Below, piece by piece: positions 1 through 13,879 of a stretch of 64,000 nt of DNA. The stretch comes from Urechis unicinctus (taxonomy: Eukaryota; Annelida; Polychaeta; Xenopneusta; Urechidae), in assembly GCA_034190875.2 (NCBI GenBank), contig CM067344.1, forward strand, positions 67,450,551 through 67,514,550, given 5' to 3'. How positions within the stretch are numbered: position 1 is the stretch's first letter; every line of letters starts with the position of its first letter. The translations under genes were made by a program, and so were the position numbers. The notes below the pieces were generated by a model. It saw only the letters and a program-made list of their open reading frames with translations. It ran no database searches and had not been told where the DNA came from.

Positions 1-442
1 TATGTATATCTATACATATATATATATATAAATATATATATATCCTTTATATGTAAACAGTTATGTATAAATACATATATATTTATATATGGATATAGAT
101 ATGTAATTATATAAATAAACATATATAAATACAAATATGTAAAAAACATATATATACATATATATTTAAATATATTTATATGTATTTTTTTTACATTTAT
201 ATGTATATTTTAATATATGTCAATAGACAGCTTTATATATATATACATACATATTGCTATATACAAAATATAAATGTGTATATATAAACGTAGTTTTATG
301 CGCATATATATTCATTTATATATAAATTTATATACATATATAATATTATATGACTAAACATACATATATATGCATAAATTTCATTATATTTATACATATA
401 AATAATATATATATAGATTTATATATATATATATATATATAG

Positions 443-482
<40 letters not shown>

Positions 483-491
483 ACATATATT

Positions 492-580
<89 letters not shown>

Positions 581-590
581 TATATATATA
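1..590. repeat. AT-rich low-complexity DNA and (TA)n array
   Basis: Positions 1-410 are almost entirely A and T with short interruptions. About 420-590 is a nearly pure TA dinucleotide array. The open frames here on both strands (Tyr-Ile repeats) are products of the repeat and not genes. Confidence 0.95.
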
Positions 591-1084
591 TACAGCCATT
601 CGCGTGGTAGCTTTGCAGAGAGATAACCGCTTTATTGTGTTTCGCTGCCAGCTATCACATTCCACTGATCACACTATTGTGTTTCTTTGTAGAGCACTGT
701 AATTAACGGATACATGTTCTACAGAATGGTGGTTTATTATACATATATCTTCGTTTTCAATGAGCATGCATTATGTTTATTGGCAGGTCGTCAAGTACAT
801 TTTGAGGCAGTCGCTTGTCGAATTTCTACATCAAACAGAAACGCAATGTCTGTGGGATGTAAACGCAGAAAATGTCAAGTTATCGAAAGAAATTAGTACT
901 TTCTGTAAGAGCAAATCGACTGATTATTCTAATGTTGCGTTTCTGTAAACTAAACTGCTAATTAAAGTAAATACTGGCAGTATACCCAATATGAAGTTGC
1001 AGTAAAACGTATGGATGAATAGAAGAATAAAAAACTGACCCTTTTAAATCTAGCTTGATCAACGAATTCAATATTTACGCTGTC
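591..1084. other. anonymous DNA, no gene seen
   Basis: Non-repetitive AT-rich sequence between the first TA array and the LINE remnant. The 60-62 codon frames at 714-948 overlap each other and show no recognisable motif. Part of it could be the 3' untranslated end of the minus-strand LINE that follows. Confidence 0.6.
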
Positions 1085-1990
1085 CATGTCCAAACATTAT
1101 AGCTTGAAGTTTCAGTGACAACTTTTTTTGTATCCTAGTTTACGATTTGCTCTCGTTGTGCTAAAGCATGTGGTGGATAAATAAATTGATGTCATCTGCA
1201 AACATGATAGTTTCAAAAACATGCGATACATTAGGAAGATCATATATACAAAGTAAGAGCAACAATTGGTCGATAATCGAACCTTGAGATTAATCACTGG
1301 TAACGTATATCTCATTATTTTTTGTGCCAATATATTCACCATTTGCTTTCAACCATTTAGCTAGTCATTTGACAAACTGCATCGTTTTCCACTTAATCCA
1401 TTGACTTAAAGTTTTGATAGTATTTCGTAATTAACTGTATCAAATTCTGCGGTTAAATCAGTCAACAACCCGGAGAAAATATCTCATAGCCAACAGTCAT
1501 GTTGGTAGATTAACCAGCTCGAAATTCGAACTGGCAGTTCGTTAATATTTAGTACATGTCCTATCTCATCATTGGTAACTTTCAACTGTGTGCGAAAACA
1601 CAGACAATATAGAAATGGCCTTAAGATGTTCATTATTATAACATTATTATATCTTGTACATTGTGTCTGGCCAGCTTGAGTGCTGATGGCACAATTGTCT
1701 GGTCGAGTGATGAAATGTATAATAGGGGTAAAATGGGTTGAAATTTAATTACTTGCTTTCTTTAGTATCAAAGATTGGATTCCATCCAAACCGCAACTAC
1801 CCTTTCTGAGACACATCAGCGTTTTAAAAACCTTCTCTTGACTAGTAGGCTTTAAAAAAAAGTATTCCTATGATGATAATTCATATAATCTGCATGTTGA
1901 GAGTCAATGTTTTGCATTTTCGAAGCAAGCAATGGCCCTACTCTTATAAATCATTTGTTGAATTCCTTGTTTACAATCCCTTGTATTATA
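1085..1990 (-). pseudogene. decayed LINE (non-LTR) reverse transcriptase
   Basis: On the minus strand the reverse-transcriptase motifs appear in the right order, spread over several frames. They are FIRVGPLLASK near 1918-1963, KGSCGLDGIQSLILK near 1760-1806, AISILSVFS near 1590-1626 (the PISILPVFSK block), QFEFRAG near 1512-1536, LTDLTAEFDTVNYEIL near 1415-1466 (first catalytic Asp), SQGSIIDQLL near 1270-1290, MFADDINLF at 1179-1205 (catalytic Asp pair), and KKLSLKL near 1110 (the NKLSLN block). In an intact LINE this enzyme copies the element RNA at a nicked target. Here stops and frameshifts separate almost every motif, so it is dead. The endonuclease domain is not visible upstream. The motif style suggests a Jockey/CR1-like clade, but the clade call is tentative. 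Confidence 0.85.
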
Positions 1991-4190
1991 TTTTTCTATT
2001 TTCCAAACTTTGATTGGTAAAGATCCTTTTAACACGACACTTCGAATTTAAATGTTTAGTGTTCGACGGTATCGAAGGTGTCGGCTATTTTTGGTATTAA
2101 TGCATTTCTTATTCGAATGGGGAAGTTAGTCGAATGGGGAATGCTGCATTACTGAGTTTTTGTAAATATCCAAGAAAACTAAAGTATACTATCTGTGTGC
2201 TCTTCGTATTCAATATAAGGGCCCCGGCAAAACGAGCTAAATTATCCTTGAACAGATTTATATGATACATTGTTACATTTATGCGACACGATGTTTCAAT
2301 TGATACCGTTTTAAGCAAAGGTAACGATATGAAGATGAACAGACATGACAGTTTTAAGAAGACTACTGGCAGCGTTAATGTGCTGAAGATTGTAATAGAA
2401 TATATTGTCCATTAAAGTAGATGTACATTAAATAATTTTGTTTGGCGAATTATATGCGCGTAGTATCCAGGCGCATATAAATTATCTTAGAATTCCTGTG
2501 TGGTGTTGTGGTAGTAAACCTTCAGTAGGTCTATGATGAAATCACCCACAAGTAAGAATGATTAGTTGTTCTTTGTAGTTTTAACAAAATTACGGTAAAT
2601 GTTCTCAATAAACGAGGGTATAGTTTGTGCTTCATACATAAAACCCAAAATAATGTTATGCTACTGTTGTGTGCTTGATCCCTGATCCTCAGTGTCAAAA
2701 TACACAATTCACGGTGATGGCGTTTCTTTATCACGCAACAGGCTTTATAAAAAGGCTTACTCCACCACCCTGTCTATCAGATGTAAACTTACTGATGCAA
2801 TTATATTCATCAGATTCATACATTAAAGCTTTAATAACAACAGTAGCGGTCACACCAGGAGATGCGGCAACTACAACAGTAGACGATTATACGAACAGCA
2901 GCATGCGCATCTCCCCCACCATCACGAACGTAAGAGAAGGGCATAAATTCTCGGATGAAAAAACACAAGGTGGTACAGACACATCAATGAGATGTATAAG
3001 TGAATTACGCAACGTATGTACCGTTATACAGTCGGTCGGAATATATTGTTATTGTAGTCGATTGTACCAATAATTATCGTACCACTTATCCAAGGACAGC
3101 TGCGCGCTTAGAGATTGCACTTGCACTTTTCGAATAGATGTTCTAAGCAGACAATGCCTCAGAATATGCTCATTCACAAACGACCCCATGCGTGGGATAT
3201 TATATTGTTTATATATTTGCATACCGTATTAACTCAACATTGTCGATATTCCAACTTATCTAACTGTACAGACTATATTGCTCAACGCCAAGCGCAATTG
3301 TGTGCTGTATGAAAACAGGAGATTACGTTCGACCACCGCAGCTTCGACGACGAATAAAACCTGAGGTTTGCAGTTTAAAGTGGTAAAAAGAGCTTTAGTT
3401 ACTTTACATAGTCAAGAGACGTTAAATTGCAAATGCTAATTGTGCTAAGCGCTCATTATTATTATTAAAGTCAAGGAGTATTTTCTAAGCCATACGTGAT
3501 AAAGCTAAACATTTGTGCGGGTATGTACAGGCACGAATACTGATGCGATTACCATGGATCAAGCTGCGCGCGACAACTTACATTACACAAATACCTTGCT
3601 ATACTAATTTAGTTACTGTTGGACTGATTCGATAAAAGCCACATCGGCTACTAAGGGGTTTCTTCGCGGAAATTGGACGGCGGCACTTTGAACCACTTTA
3701 CTATAACATGGCTTAAAAGCGTAACACATATCAATGATTGATTATGAAACTGTGTCCCGTTATCCCTTATTTCTGGCCAAACAAACCGATTTCACACGTA
3801 TATTGGCTGCTGCGATTTGCCAGCTTTAGTGCCAGAGCTATGTAACGAAGATTCAATAGCATGATCAAACTTTATAGCAACTCCGTTGTTGCGTATAAAG
3901 CCAGATAGTTTATACAAATGTAGAAATATGACGATCAACATCCAAGCCATCTGACCATTGATATTATTCATGCATCTTTACTAAGCCAGACAGGTGGTCA
4001 TGTTTCAGCAGCCGGGCAACAGTACCTCTTGCTTCTAATGAAACGGGGGTGTCATAACGCACTTCATCAGTCGTGAGACCCGCGATATGCTAGGTTTTAA
4101 TCCACAACCTAACATGCGCGATGCACTATTGATCACACTATTAGTAGGCCAATGTCTACCGTGGAAGAAATTAATGCTAAACCAATGATA
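1991..4190. other. anonymous DNA with one unrecognised ORF
   Basis: No repeat or conserved domain recognised. The longest frame is 2669-3073 on the plus strand. It opens with GTG, its first ATG is at 2717 (118 codons), and it is rich in Thr and Ser. It shows no motif, signal peptide or splice pattern I can defend and is probably chance. Its lower end may include the 5' part of the LINE at 1085-1990, eroded past recognition. Confidence 0.5.
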
Positions 4191-4217
4191 TATTTATACA
4201 TATATATATATATATAC

Positions 4218-4311
<94 letters not shown>

Positions 4312-4337
4312 TATATATATATATATGCATGTGTTTA

Positions 4338-4373
<36 letters not shown>

Positions 4374-4394
4374 GATATATGTATGCATTTACAT

Positions 4395-4428
<34 letters not shown>

Positions 4429-4443
4429 ATATATATATATATC

Positions 4444-4533
<90 letters not shown>

Positions 4534-4560
4534 TATAAATATATATATATGTATATATAT
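4191..4560. repeat. (TA)n microsatellite block
   Basis: Long TA arrays with short interruptions. It is bounded sharply by non-repetitive sequence on both sides. Confidence 0.95.
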
Positions 4561-6639
4561 GATCTGGTATGAATTTTTTCCAAGTCATTAAAGGGGAAGT
4601 CCTCCTTCTTATAGGTGCCTGCAAATATGCAAAGGGTTGTCACTGTAAAACCGAGTATATGCATTCTGGTATATGTGGTTCAACTGTGGTTCAATTCAAG
4701 TTCTCCGTCGTGCATAATGCTTCGAAATAATAAACACGCTCCAAGCATCAGAACACAATGTCTTCGTGTTGCCACATGTTTCATACCTCCGGCTATGAAT
4801 GTACGACAAACCTATGTATTGCTAGTTAATATTCAATTTGGCAATGTGAATTTTTGTTCAAAATGATGAAAAACACACAATAAAGCGCCATGGCTCGAAC
4901 CAATTGTAGCATAGTTCGTCACAAAAAGGACGAAATAACGCAGATAGGTAGCCGGCTTAATGATCAGCCTTGATTTGCAGCTGCAAACTATTGATTCAAT
5001 TCATCGGCCAGTGTATACTGGCGGGAGCCAATATGAGATGTAGAGTTTCCGAGGAAGCCCTTAGAGCTAATAGAGACTTAGCATATTAGTGTTTGATTTA
5101 GTTCTGATTGTCATTTGAGATACGATAAAATATCGAGGGAATATGCACATATGTGTATGTTTTCTCGTGTTGTCGCTGGCAAGCTTAACCAGCAGAATGC
5201 AGTCAACTTTGTCCCTATGTATTTGTCAACATTATCAGACATCATACTTGGTTATTGCGGTTTATTTTCTTTTTTGTTGACATGCGACTACGATCGAGAA
5301 TCGAAATACTAAAAAAGGAATTGTATTTTTCGGATACTCTTGTTGTTTCACATTCACTGTCCCCGACTAAATTTGAATGATGAGAATCATTGATTTATAC
5401 AGTTAGGGTCGTGTTGATTACAGTGTGGCGATTTATGTTACATGGACGGTACATTGAGGATCAGCCCGTGACGAGAGACATGATGATTCAAGACTTGAAG
5501 TTACATCCAACGAGCAAATGGTGGCTGATTCAAAATAAAAAAAACTATCAGCATGTGACTGTCGTTTCCCCAGAATAAAGTAAGGCTCTAAATTATCTTA
5601 CGTGTTATCGTTGTCACTCAAGGATATCAATACACAAATAGTGTTTATGGTACTTAAGCCTTCCCAAGCAGTAACTTCAATTTGCCGGTTATGGACAATT
5701 AACCGAAATGTGCCTGCTTATTAAGCCGCAAAAGAAGCTTATAATAGTCTTAGTGGAAAATCAAGAGGCCCATTTGAAGAGGTCAACCATGCGCTAACAT
5801 ATCACTCCAATATCAGTTGCTTCATCAATCACTGCTTGCAGCAATCGATGAAAATACTCTACCCCGCTGTACGTGATGCTGCATCAGACAGCTGATATTG
5901 TAGATACCGACATCGACAATGACGATGGAAAAAATGCAACGTGCCAAATACTCCATCAATATACCACTAATGACACTTAGCTACCCACAGTGATGTAAGG
6001 CGCATGTAGACTACTTTACTTAATAATAGCAGCGGATATGAATGAGGCCATTTGGCAACTCAGAAATTAAGCGTTTCACTCCGGGATAACATGTATCAAC
6101 TCGGTTATATCAAAATTAACAATTATATAGTGGGAGCAGGCGGCCAATGAATGCTCCGCATAGTGGCAGCAGGAGGTATGTGGCGATGTTATACCACTAA
6201 TCCGAATTGACAAGCGTGATACAACTATCCTTCAGCTGATTGATAGCGGCTGATATAAACAAAATCACATCACAATTTAGTAGCGATAGTAAAAGGCAGA
6301 CAAAGATCATTCTTCTCGGCGATGCAGTATAAATTCGATGTTTTCATATGTTAATGCCGAGTAATGTTTTCGTTCCAGTTTGAGATGTTTTAGAATTAAG
6401 TATATATTACAAATGCGTATTGCTGTTCTAAATGATTAACGGTGTTGTTCAGCATTCAGCCGTTCGTTACAAATGCGCTTATCTTTGAAAGTTACAAACA
6501 AAGTGAAAAATCCAATGACTATCAGCGATCGTTGAGCCATTCTACACGCCGATATGTACTATTGGCATCATAATGGTAAGATAAATTTAACAATACGGTC
6601 TGTCGAAAGGAATTATATGGTGAGTTAACTCCCCAGTGA
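4561..6639. other. anonymous DNA, no gene seen
   Basis: Single-copy-looking AT-rich sequence. Frames at 4615-4866, 5115-5312 and 5390-5578 are short and carry no recognisable motif. Confidence 0.6.
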
Positions 6640-7060
6640 AGCTGCTATGACAACACAATGTGATGTGCTAACAATGTGCCCTGATATGTTGGCCGGACCG
6701 ATTCAAGTGGAAGAATCCTATCGTGTCTTTGATGCTCGAATGCGCCGTTTTAATGTCGATTTATTACGGAAGAAATCCGATTCCAATCACCATACCGCAC
6801 AGTTCGGTGCGTAGTTATAACTGGTGGACAGGGGAGTTTGGAATGGTGTGTTAGTGCTACAATGAAATGTTGGTTTTCCGCCTAAACCATGCAACATGTG
6901 TTATAAGTGCAAAATGATGAAGTATAGCCTTCGTTGAGATGACTAGGTGGACATTTCGTTTCAATCGATTGATAGGCGCCGAGTCACTTGATCCAAATCT
7001 GACAACCTTGGTGAGCAAGGATGGACGGTGCCGGCCCTCACACTCATGTTTTCTCATGTT
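6640..7060. repeat. diverged relative of 40.08-40.45 kb
   Basis: Weak collinear similarity by eye to 40075-40450. Shared anchors are gagatgac near 6938 and 40367, the word gccgagtcac near 6980 and 40412, and tgacaacc followed by tggtg near 7000 and 40431. A 55-codon ATG frame (6647-6814, plus) starts MTTQCDVLTM and ends in a TAG. Its frame is not kept in the relative at 40.1 kb, so I do not call it a gene. Confidence 0.4.
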
Positions 7061-8154
7061 AATAAGTATATCATTGTGTCATTGCCATCAAGTCCAGATT
7101 ACACCCATGCCATAGCAGCCGATTTGTCGTGCTATGGAGTGTTTATAAAACGGGAGATATTCCTGTGCAGTTTTATTTGAGCATAGGTATTAGTGCTTGC
7201 GTCATACATTGTGGATCGTGATATATCTGGGAGAGCAAAAAACCTTTACAACCAAAAATGCTGTGTTATATGATAGATAACGTTTCTACTGTCTTGCCAA
7301 AATTGTAATGAGTAACTAATGATCAATTGGATTCGGCCATTTTTTCCCAGCAAACGGTCTGACACTAATATTGTTAAATTCAAATACAAGAACTCAATAA
7401 CTACTAAATTGATAACCCCGATCGTGATAAAATGTGGAGGAAATTCTCACATCAGTTCCATGCAATGTCATCTTTTACCTTGACTGTTGCTTCACATCCA
7501 ATTCGCCAAATCATAGAAATTTACTATCGTCCCAAAATATGAGAACTGCTGTTAATGTTACTCACTAAATGGCGATTATGATTACTACTGGAGGTAAACC
7601 AATGTGTTAATGCTTCCAATGTAAATGTGGGGATGAAACGGCCCACTTCGTATATTAAGGCTATAAATATATTTTAATATCAATGATCAAATAAAATGTA
7701 CTAAACTATTTAAAATTCAGACGCCATAACCCGTGTATATTGATGCCTGTGGTGCCACGACTCTTCGGGTCTAGCTTAAGGCTAGGATACACGAGCTTCA
7801 AGAGAAACTTTTCAAAACGTAAAATTGATCGAGCTGCATATAATAACTATATTATCTAGTTTATACTATTCGATACTAAGTGAAATAGCAACAACGTAGC
7901 AGGCTACCCGTCTGAGGCAGCTGCTTTATGATTCTCAAAGGACCAGTACACATGTGGTTGTTAGCCATCCGCATTAGCAACCAGCTAAATCACTCCCACT
8001 CGGAATAGTCCGGACGACGAAGCGGCACCAATGTATGAGCGGATAAACGCACGGAGTTAAAGGCCATCAGCGCCAAGAGGCAAAACCTTAGGCATTGTAT
8101 GCATAGTATATAGGATGTGGTACTGTACACGGCTATTCGTCAGCAGAATTGAGA
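7061..8154. other. anonymous DNA, no gene seen
   Basis: Nothing recognised. The stretch 7720-8110 has more G and C than its surroundings, but no open frame or RNA gene could be made out there. Confidence 0.6.
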
Positions 8155-8725
<571 letters not shown>

Positions 8726-8745
<20 letters not shown>

Positions 8746-8931
8746 ATGTCTCATATCTCTGCAGTTCTATATAGCATCTTGCCGGGAATATAGAACCATA
8801 TCTCGCCCTCTCTGTTGTCTGTGTAAATTCGATTAAGTACCTTTGCATGATTGACCTTAGAATAATGGATGTCTCATTGCAGTTCAATAGCATTGCCGGG
8901 AAGCAACACCATATCCGCTGTTGGTAGAGCC
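8726..8931 (+). repeat. local tandem duplicate, first copy invaded by TA motifs
   Basis: Copy 2 (8851-8922) reads ttgacc, then gtctcattgcagttc, tgccggga, accatatc and ctgttgg. Copy 1 (8726-8817) keeps the same words in the same order. It has extra tatat and atctct letters between them and lies against the TA array. The offset is about 125 bp. Confidence 0.65.
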
Positions 8932-9059
8932 ACTCATGAACAATATTTGCGTAAATGCGTTTCCAAACCTACAAAGCAATCTACCGAATATATGATATCA
9001 CCTTTAATTAATTCAAGTATTGTAGCATTACCATCCTCATTATGCGGATAGTAATGCTA
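8932..9059. other. anonymous DNA
   Basis: Short spacer between the local duplicate and the diverged U1 fragment. Nothing recognised. Confidence 0.5.
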
Positions 9060-9400
9060 GGTTACATTGATGCATTTGATACCACATCGGGAAAACAACA
9101 AGGTATAATGCAAGTCTAGTCAGAGGCCTATAAAGTGCTAATGAATATGGGTGTGGCTGATGTGAAAATGATCACTATTGAAAAGATATGTACGGAGCGT
9201 AGTCAGCGGAAATATATTAAGTTACAATATGTCATTAAAATACGAATCCGACTAGATTTGAGGCATTAGAAAGCAGTGTATCTTGCTTTGGTCCATAAAT
9301 AAATGGCAATATAACTACCTTGGTAAAGCTCCTTGGCTTACCGGCCCAGTTATATGTGCAAAAGGCTAATCCATGCAATAAAGTCAGTTGTTAGTTTTGT
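9060..9400 (+). repeat. diverged fragment of the U1 repeat
   Basis: Resembles 39411-39640 and 63630-63840. Shared anchors in order are gtgtggctgatgtgaaaatg (copy B: gtgtagcttcggatgtgaaa), a ctaactagat-like word, tataactacc, and a ggcttacc-gcccagttatatgtgc block ending near 9360. Confidence 0.6.
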
Positions 9401-11596
9401 TCGTTAGTTCCCGCTACAAAATAGAGTTTAATAGCACAGTTTAATCAATAATCCAATTTTCTCATTTTTATGGTTCACTATATCTCCAGCCATAGACGTT
9501 AGACGTAAAATTAAAACAAAATACTGGAAAAATTTAACTATACGTTGAAAATGCTTATCTCTATGCGTCGCATAGTTATGTTGGATAGATATTCTACTGT
9601 CGAAGTGGATTTACAAAACTCAAATATCTACTGTTGCGAATGTCTTTACACAAATGGGTCATCATCTGAATCGATGGAAGCCACTCACGTCTACAGATTT
9701 TACGTGATAGCCACTCATCGACACCACCCCTTACCGCGCAACCCGTATGTTATATCTATCAAGTGAATGCAGCCGACGTAAGCCGTACCAGTACAAGTGG
9801 AAACGTTCCTTACGCACGACATAATATAAGGTTCACTCGGCCCAAGCAAGCGTAAATAAAGGATCGATACCCTCCTTGTTTAAACATGGTAAATGTTTTT
9901 CCATTTAACTGTATACCAGCTTCTCTACCAATGTGTAATACTAACTGCAATATCCTCTGACCGCTACACCCATTTACAATAATAACTGGGTAGCACCGCT
10001 TGTAAAATAATAGGTTATTAGTGTCAGACGGGCCTTGCTCTTGCATGCATCTCATAAATATCCGATCACAACAGATTTAACGGTATGTCAATGTAATCCC
10101 AGTGTCTCGGTGTACATGACTCATAACTGGCCAACAAAATCACTTGCGGAGAAGCGCCAAGTACTGTCTGGATCAATCGGTCGTTTTCTTATATTCGTTG
10201 AATGGTTCATCATTATTACTTCTTGCACAAAATATGTCCCATCCTCATAGGCACGCACTTTAGTGAATGTATGGATATCAATTATAAAACAGTAGTTATC
10301 GTAAACGCTCACACTAAGACCCCTGAGTCGTATTTTCTTGAAGCAGGCGCGAACCTGCCGCAGAGGGCATCAAACATCTTTAGAATAGTTCAGCTGTACT
10401 TTATTAAACTGAAAATCACAAATGGTGACATTCTAAACTTTCTCTGGTTTGCCCCCTGCGGCTGATGTCGGAATGACCCTGAAGCTATAATGAGAAAATT
10501 TATAAGCATCTAAACTAGAACAATGCGGTCTTGCTAGCAATGTAATACAGCGCTCAATAAAGTTAAAATTAATACTTTTTGTAAGCCACACCAAATAGCC
10601 CATTATATTGAGTCATATTCTCCAATATAGATTTATATTGCGGATTGCGAGTTGTCAATAATTGTCATTATTCTTCGGAATATTAATCATTCAGCAATGG
10701 TCTCCATGGATGATGAAAGCAAACCAACATTTGGATATACGCATATTCAGGAGACGTCTACGACAGCGACATAAAATCGTCATAAGGTCAAATATAGCAT
10801 AGCTGAGGCGGGATTACTTCGTAATGTAATGGGCAGTAATATGATGCCTAGACCTATATAACAGTGAAGAGATGTGTTTTCAGTTTGGATACAAACTTAA
10901 GCTCTGCCTGTTGTGGTTGAAAACAATTCTGCAAGTCCAATTTAGCAGACGGGGTCACTTGATTACGGGAGGTCTGGTTTTAGGCATGCTAAGACGAAGT
11001 CCCTGACGTTATTGTTCGCTTGTACATGAGCAAGAAGCATAACTCGCAAGGGCTGCACATGTACCTCTTGTTAGACTGCGTTTCCCATGCCCAAATGTGA
11101 CGTTATCACAGCACGGATCACATTTACTTCTGTTTCAGGCGCTGCCTGGTTGCGTGTGGATCAGATTACACGCATGTGCGTGAAGCACAATCTGTCCATG
11201 TTCATTAAGTGTGACGTTTGTGACATGTTCGCGTCAATTACAAAATGCTGATGCCTCGCATAGCGGGCTGCAAATGTCTATGGATTGCCCGTCAGCAATG
11301 TTTGTGCATTGATTGTCGATTGCAATGCGCTCTGATTTATCACTCTGAAGCTACATCTTGCTTAATGTCATCGACATAAAGACTATATTCACACATTGTT
11401 CATATTTCATTTGCAAACGCCATGTGCATAATTCCATAGATCGAAAGCAGCAGAGCATGTAAAACTAAGTATCGTCGTGGTATAAATGTATGTTTAGGTC
11501 ACAACCCAGTTATCATATATTCGCTTATTACACAATCATCATTCAAGCTCGAATCTTCAACCCGTTTTTTACAACACGAGCAGCCTGAATTGTTTT
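9401..11596. other. anonymous DNA with a GC-richer patch
   Basis: Frames at 9545-9766, 9810-10055, 10035-10250 and 10202-10465 overlap one another and have no motif. A patch at about 10880-11340 is clearly richer in G and C. It holds a 54-codon ATG frame at 11087-11251 (plus) with several cysteines (CDVCDMF, ITKC). I cannot assign it to a family, and it may be chance or a transposon scrap. Confidence 0.5.
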
Positions 11597-12333
11597 TATA
11601 TCACATTTTGTTTTTCATCAATCTCAAAAGTTTTATTGAACGGGAAATATACCTAAACCCCTGGTATCTGTGCGCTTTACGATATAAGAAGCGATTCAAC
11701 ATCCACCAACAGCATAACGAAACGAAAAGTGTGAAACGTTTGATGGATAGTATAGGTGCTAAACATTTTCATGGCTGACTTTTCAGTTTGGAATTGTGTA
11801 GGTAACGGTAGTAATCAAGCATGCTATATTGATCAATGCAATCATAATTACACGATGACATGTCACTCACAATCTATGGTCGCTAAGCCAGAAAGTCAGA
11901 TTATGAGTTTTGCCCTCATCGTCAAGTAAAATGGCGATGGACATAGGAAATAGCAATTAAAGCATTTTGGGTCATTAATAGCAGAATCAACGCACAGCTG
12001 TTATCATCGCCTGCAGAACAATTTATGTGCAATCAAATAGGGAGAGACCCAATATGAATAGCTCTGTTGGATAATTGTACTCCAAGATCGCGAATCTGGA
12101 ATGTATAATGGCAGGTAGGTACAATTGTTAGTCTAAGGTATGTGTGTATTGGTCAATGGGCAGGTAGGATAGGTAGCCAGGTAGGCAAGTAGGTAGTTAG
12201 GTAGGTAGGTAGGTAGGTAGGTAGGTAGGTAGGTAGGTAGGTAGGTAGGTAGGTAGGTAGGTAGGTAGGTAGGTAGGTAGGTAGGTAGGTAGGTAGGTAG
12301 GTAGGTAGGTAGGTAGGTAGGTAGGTAGGTAGG
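11597..12333 (+). repeat. tandem duplication, copy 1
   Basis: About 560 bp of unique sequence (from tatatcacattttg at 11597) followed by the first (AGGT)n array. It is repeated at 12334 with an offset of 735-737 bp. Differences between the copies are mostly one-base insertions or deletions and a few clustered substitutions. Confidence 0.9.
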
Positions 12334-12336
12334 TAT
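12161..12336 (+). repeat. (AGGT)n microsatellite array 1
   Basis: Imperfect at its left edge (caggtaggataggtagccagg), then pure AGGT to 12336. It is not a telomeric TTAGGG-type repeat, because the unit is four bases. Confidence 0.95.
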
Positions 12337-12945
12337 ATCACATTTTGTTTTTCATCAATCTCAAAAGTTTTATTGAACGGGAAATATACCTAAACCCCTG
12401 GTATCTGTGCGCTTTACGATTAAGAAGCGATTCAACATCCACCAACAGCATAACGAAACGAAAAGGTGAAACCTTTTGATGGTAGTATACATGTGCTAAA
12501 CATTTTCATGGCTGACTTTTCAGTTTGGAATTGTGTAGGTAACGGTAGTAATCAAGCAGGCTATATTGATCAATGCAATCAAATTACACGATGACATGTC
12601 ACTCACAATCTATGGTCGCTAAGCCAGAAATCAGATATGAGTTTTGCCCTCATCGTCAAGTAAAATGGCGATGGACAGTCAAATAGCAATTAAAGCATTT
12701 TGCGTGATTAATAGCAGAATCAACGCACAGCTGTTATCATCGCCTGCAGAACAATTTATGTGCAATCAAATAGGGAGAGACCCAATATGAATAGCTCTGT
12801 TGGATAATTGTACTCCAAGATCGCGAATCTGGAATGTATAATGGCAACCAGCTGTACAATTGTTAGTCTAATTTATGTGTGTATTGTTCAATGGGCAGGT
12901 AAGATAGGTAGCCAGGTAGGCAAGTAGGTAGTTAGGTAGGTAGGT
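12334..12945 (+). repeat. tandem duplication, copy 2
   Basis: Repeats 11597-12205 almost base for base, including the same imperfect edge of the AGGT array (caggtaagataggtagccagg). Copy 2 reads aaccagctgt at 12846 where copy 1 has aggtaggt. Confidence 0.9.
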
Positions 12946-13292
12946 AGGTAGGTAAATAGGTAGGTAGGTATAGGTTGTAGGTAGGTACTAGGTAGGCAGG
13001 TAAATCGGTAGGTAGGTCGGTAGGTATTGTAGGTAGGTCTGCAAATGCACGGTAGGTAAGGTAGGTGGCCGGTAGGTAGGTAGGTAGGTAGGTAGGTAGG
13101 GTAGGTAGGTAGGTAGGTAGGTAGGTAGGTATAGGTAGGTAGGTATTAGGTAGGTGTCGCGGTAGGTAGGTAGGTGTAGGTAGGTAGGTAGGTAGGTAGG
13201 TAGGTAGGTAGGTAGGTAGGTAGGTAAGGAGGAAGGGAGGTTGGTAGGTAGGTAGAAATGCAGGTAGATAGCTAGATAGATAGGTTCGTAGG
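12896..13292 (+). repeat. (AGGT)n microsatellite array 2, interrupted
   Basis: AGGT array broken by short non-repeat islands such as gtctgcaaatgcac near 13038 and tgtcgcgg near 13155. The right edge decays through ggaagg and gatagctagata variants. Confidence 0.95.
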
Positions 13293-13879
13293 TAAGTTTC
13301 TGTGACATATGTATTCCATAAATTCTGATTGCACTTGACAGATGAAGATCTTTAACTTGAAGGGCGTCCTTGTGTCAGTGTAGCCTTACATGGGCGAAGC
13401 GGAGATTTCGTGATTTGGTTGTTTTGGCTGTGGAACTGACCGCAGGGTTTGTTGCCAAAGCACTGAGCGGTGTTAAACATTCTCGATTTTCTCGATCATG
13501 ATACTATGTAAAAGATCACATGGCAGTCATTGGTCACATTTAGGCTGCTGCGTGATACCAGAAGTCGCACTTCAAATCTCAATGTAAGGCGCGTTTGCTA
13601 ACAGATTTCCTGCAACGCCAGCCTAGCGGCAGTTGAATTGACTAATCCGAACGCTATTGGTTTTCGCAATGACACTGCTCGTCATCTAATGTTCGCCTCC
13701 TCTAAAGCCACTTATTCGGTTGCCAAGTAGGTTAACAACAATAAATGGTTGCTTTATATTGCAAAATAAGTTACTAGGTGCATAAATCGGTATACACATA
13801 TGTATTGTATCTCTGCAAATTGACAAGGGACGGCCCAACACACCCTCGCGGCCCGGGAAATCGGCTATGATATATACAA
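13293..13879. other. anonymous DNA, no gene seen
   Basis: Moderate GC content but no frame or motif I can support. It lies directly downstream (on the minus strand) of the coiled-coil ORF, so some of it could be a 3' untranslated region. Confidence 0.5.

Noticed and set aside
1260..1300. tRNA B-box-like word (tcgaacc) here and near 4897
   Set aside because: No matching A box or cloverleaf around either site.
2669..3073. 134-codon ORF as a gene
   Set aside because: It starts with GTG and has no motif, splice context or second copy; probably chance.
12161..13292. Telomere-like repeat
   Set aside because: The unit is the four-base AGGT, not TTAGGG or TTAGG, and the arrays sit inside a local duplication.
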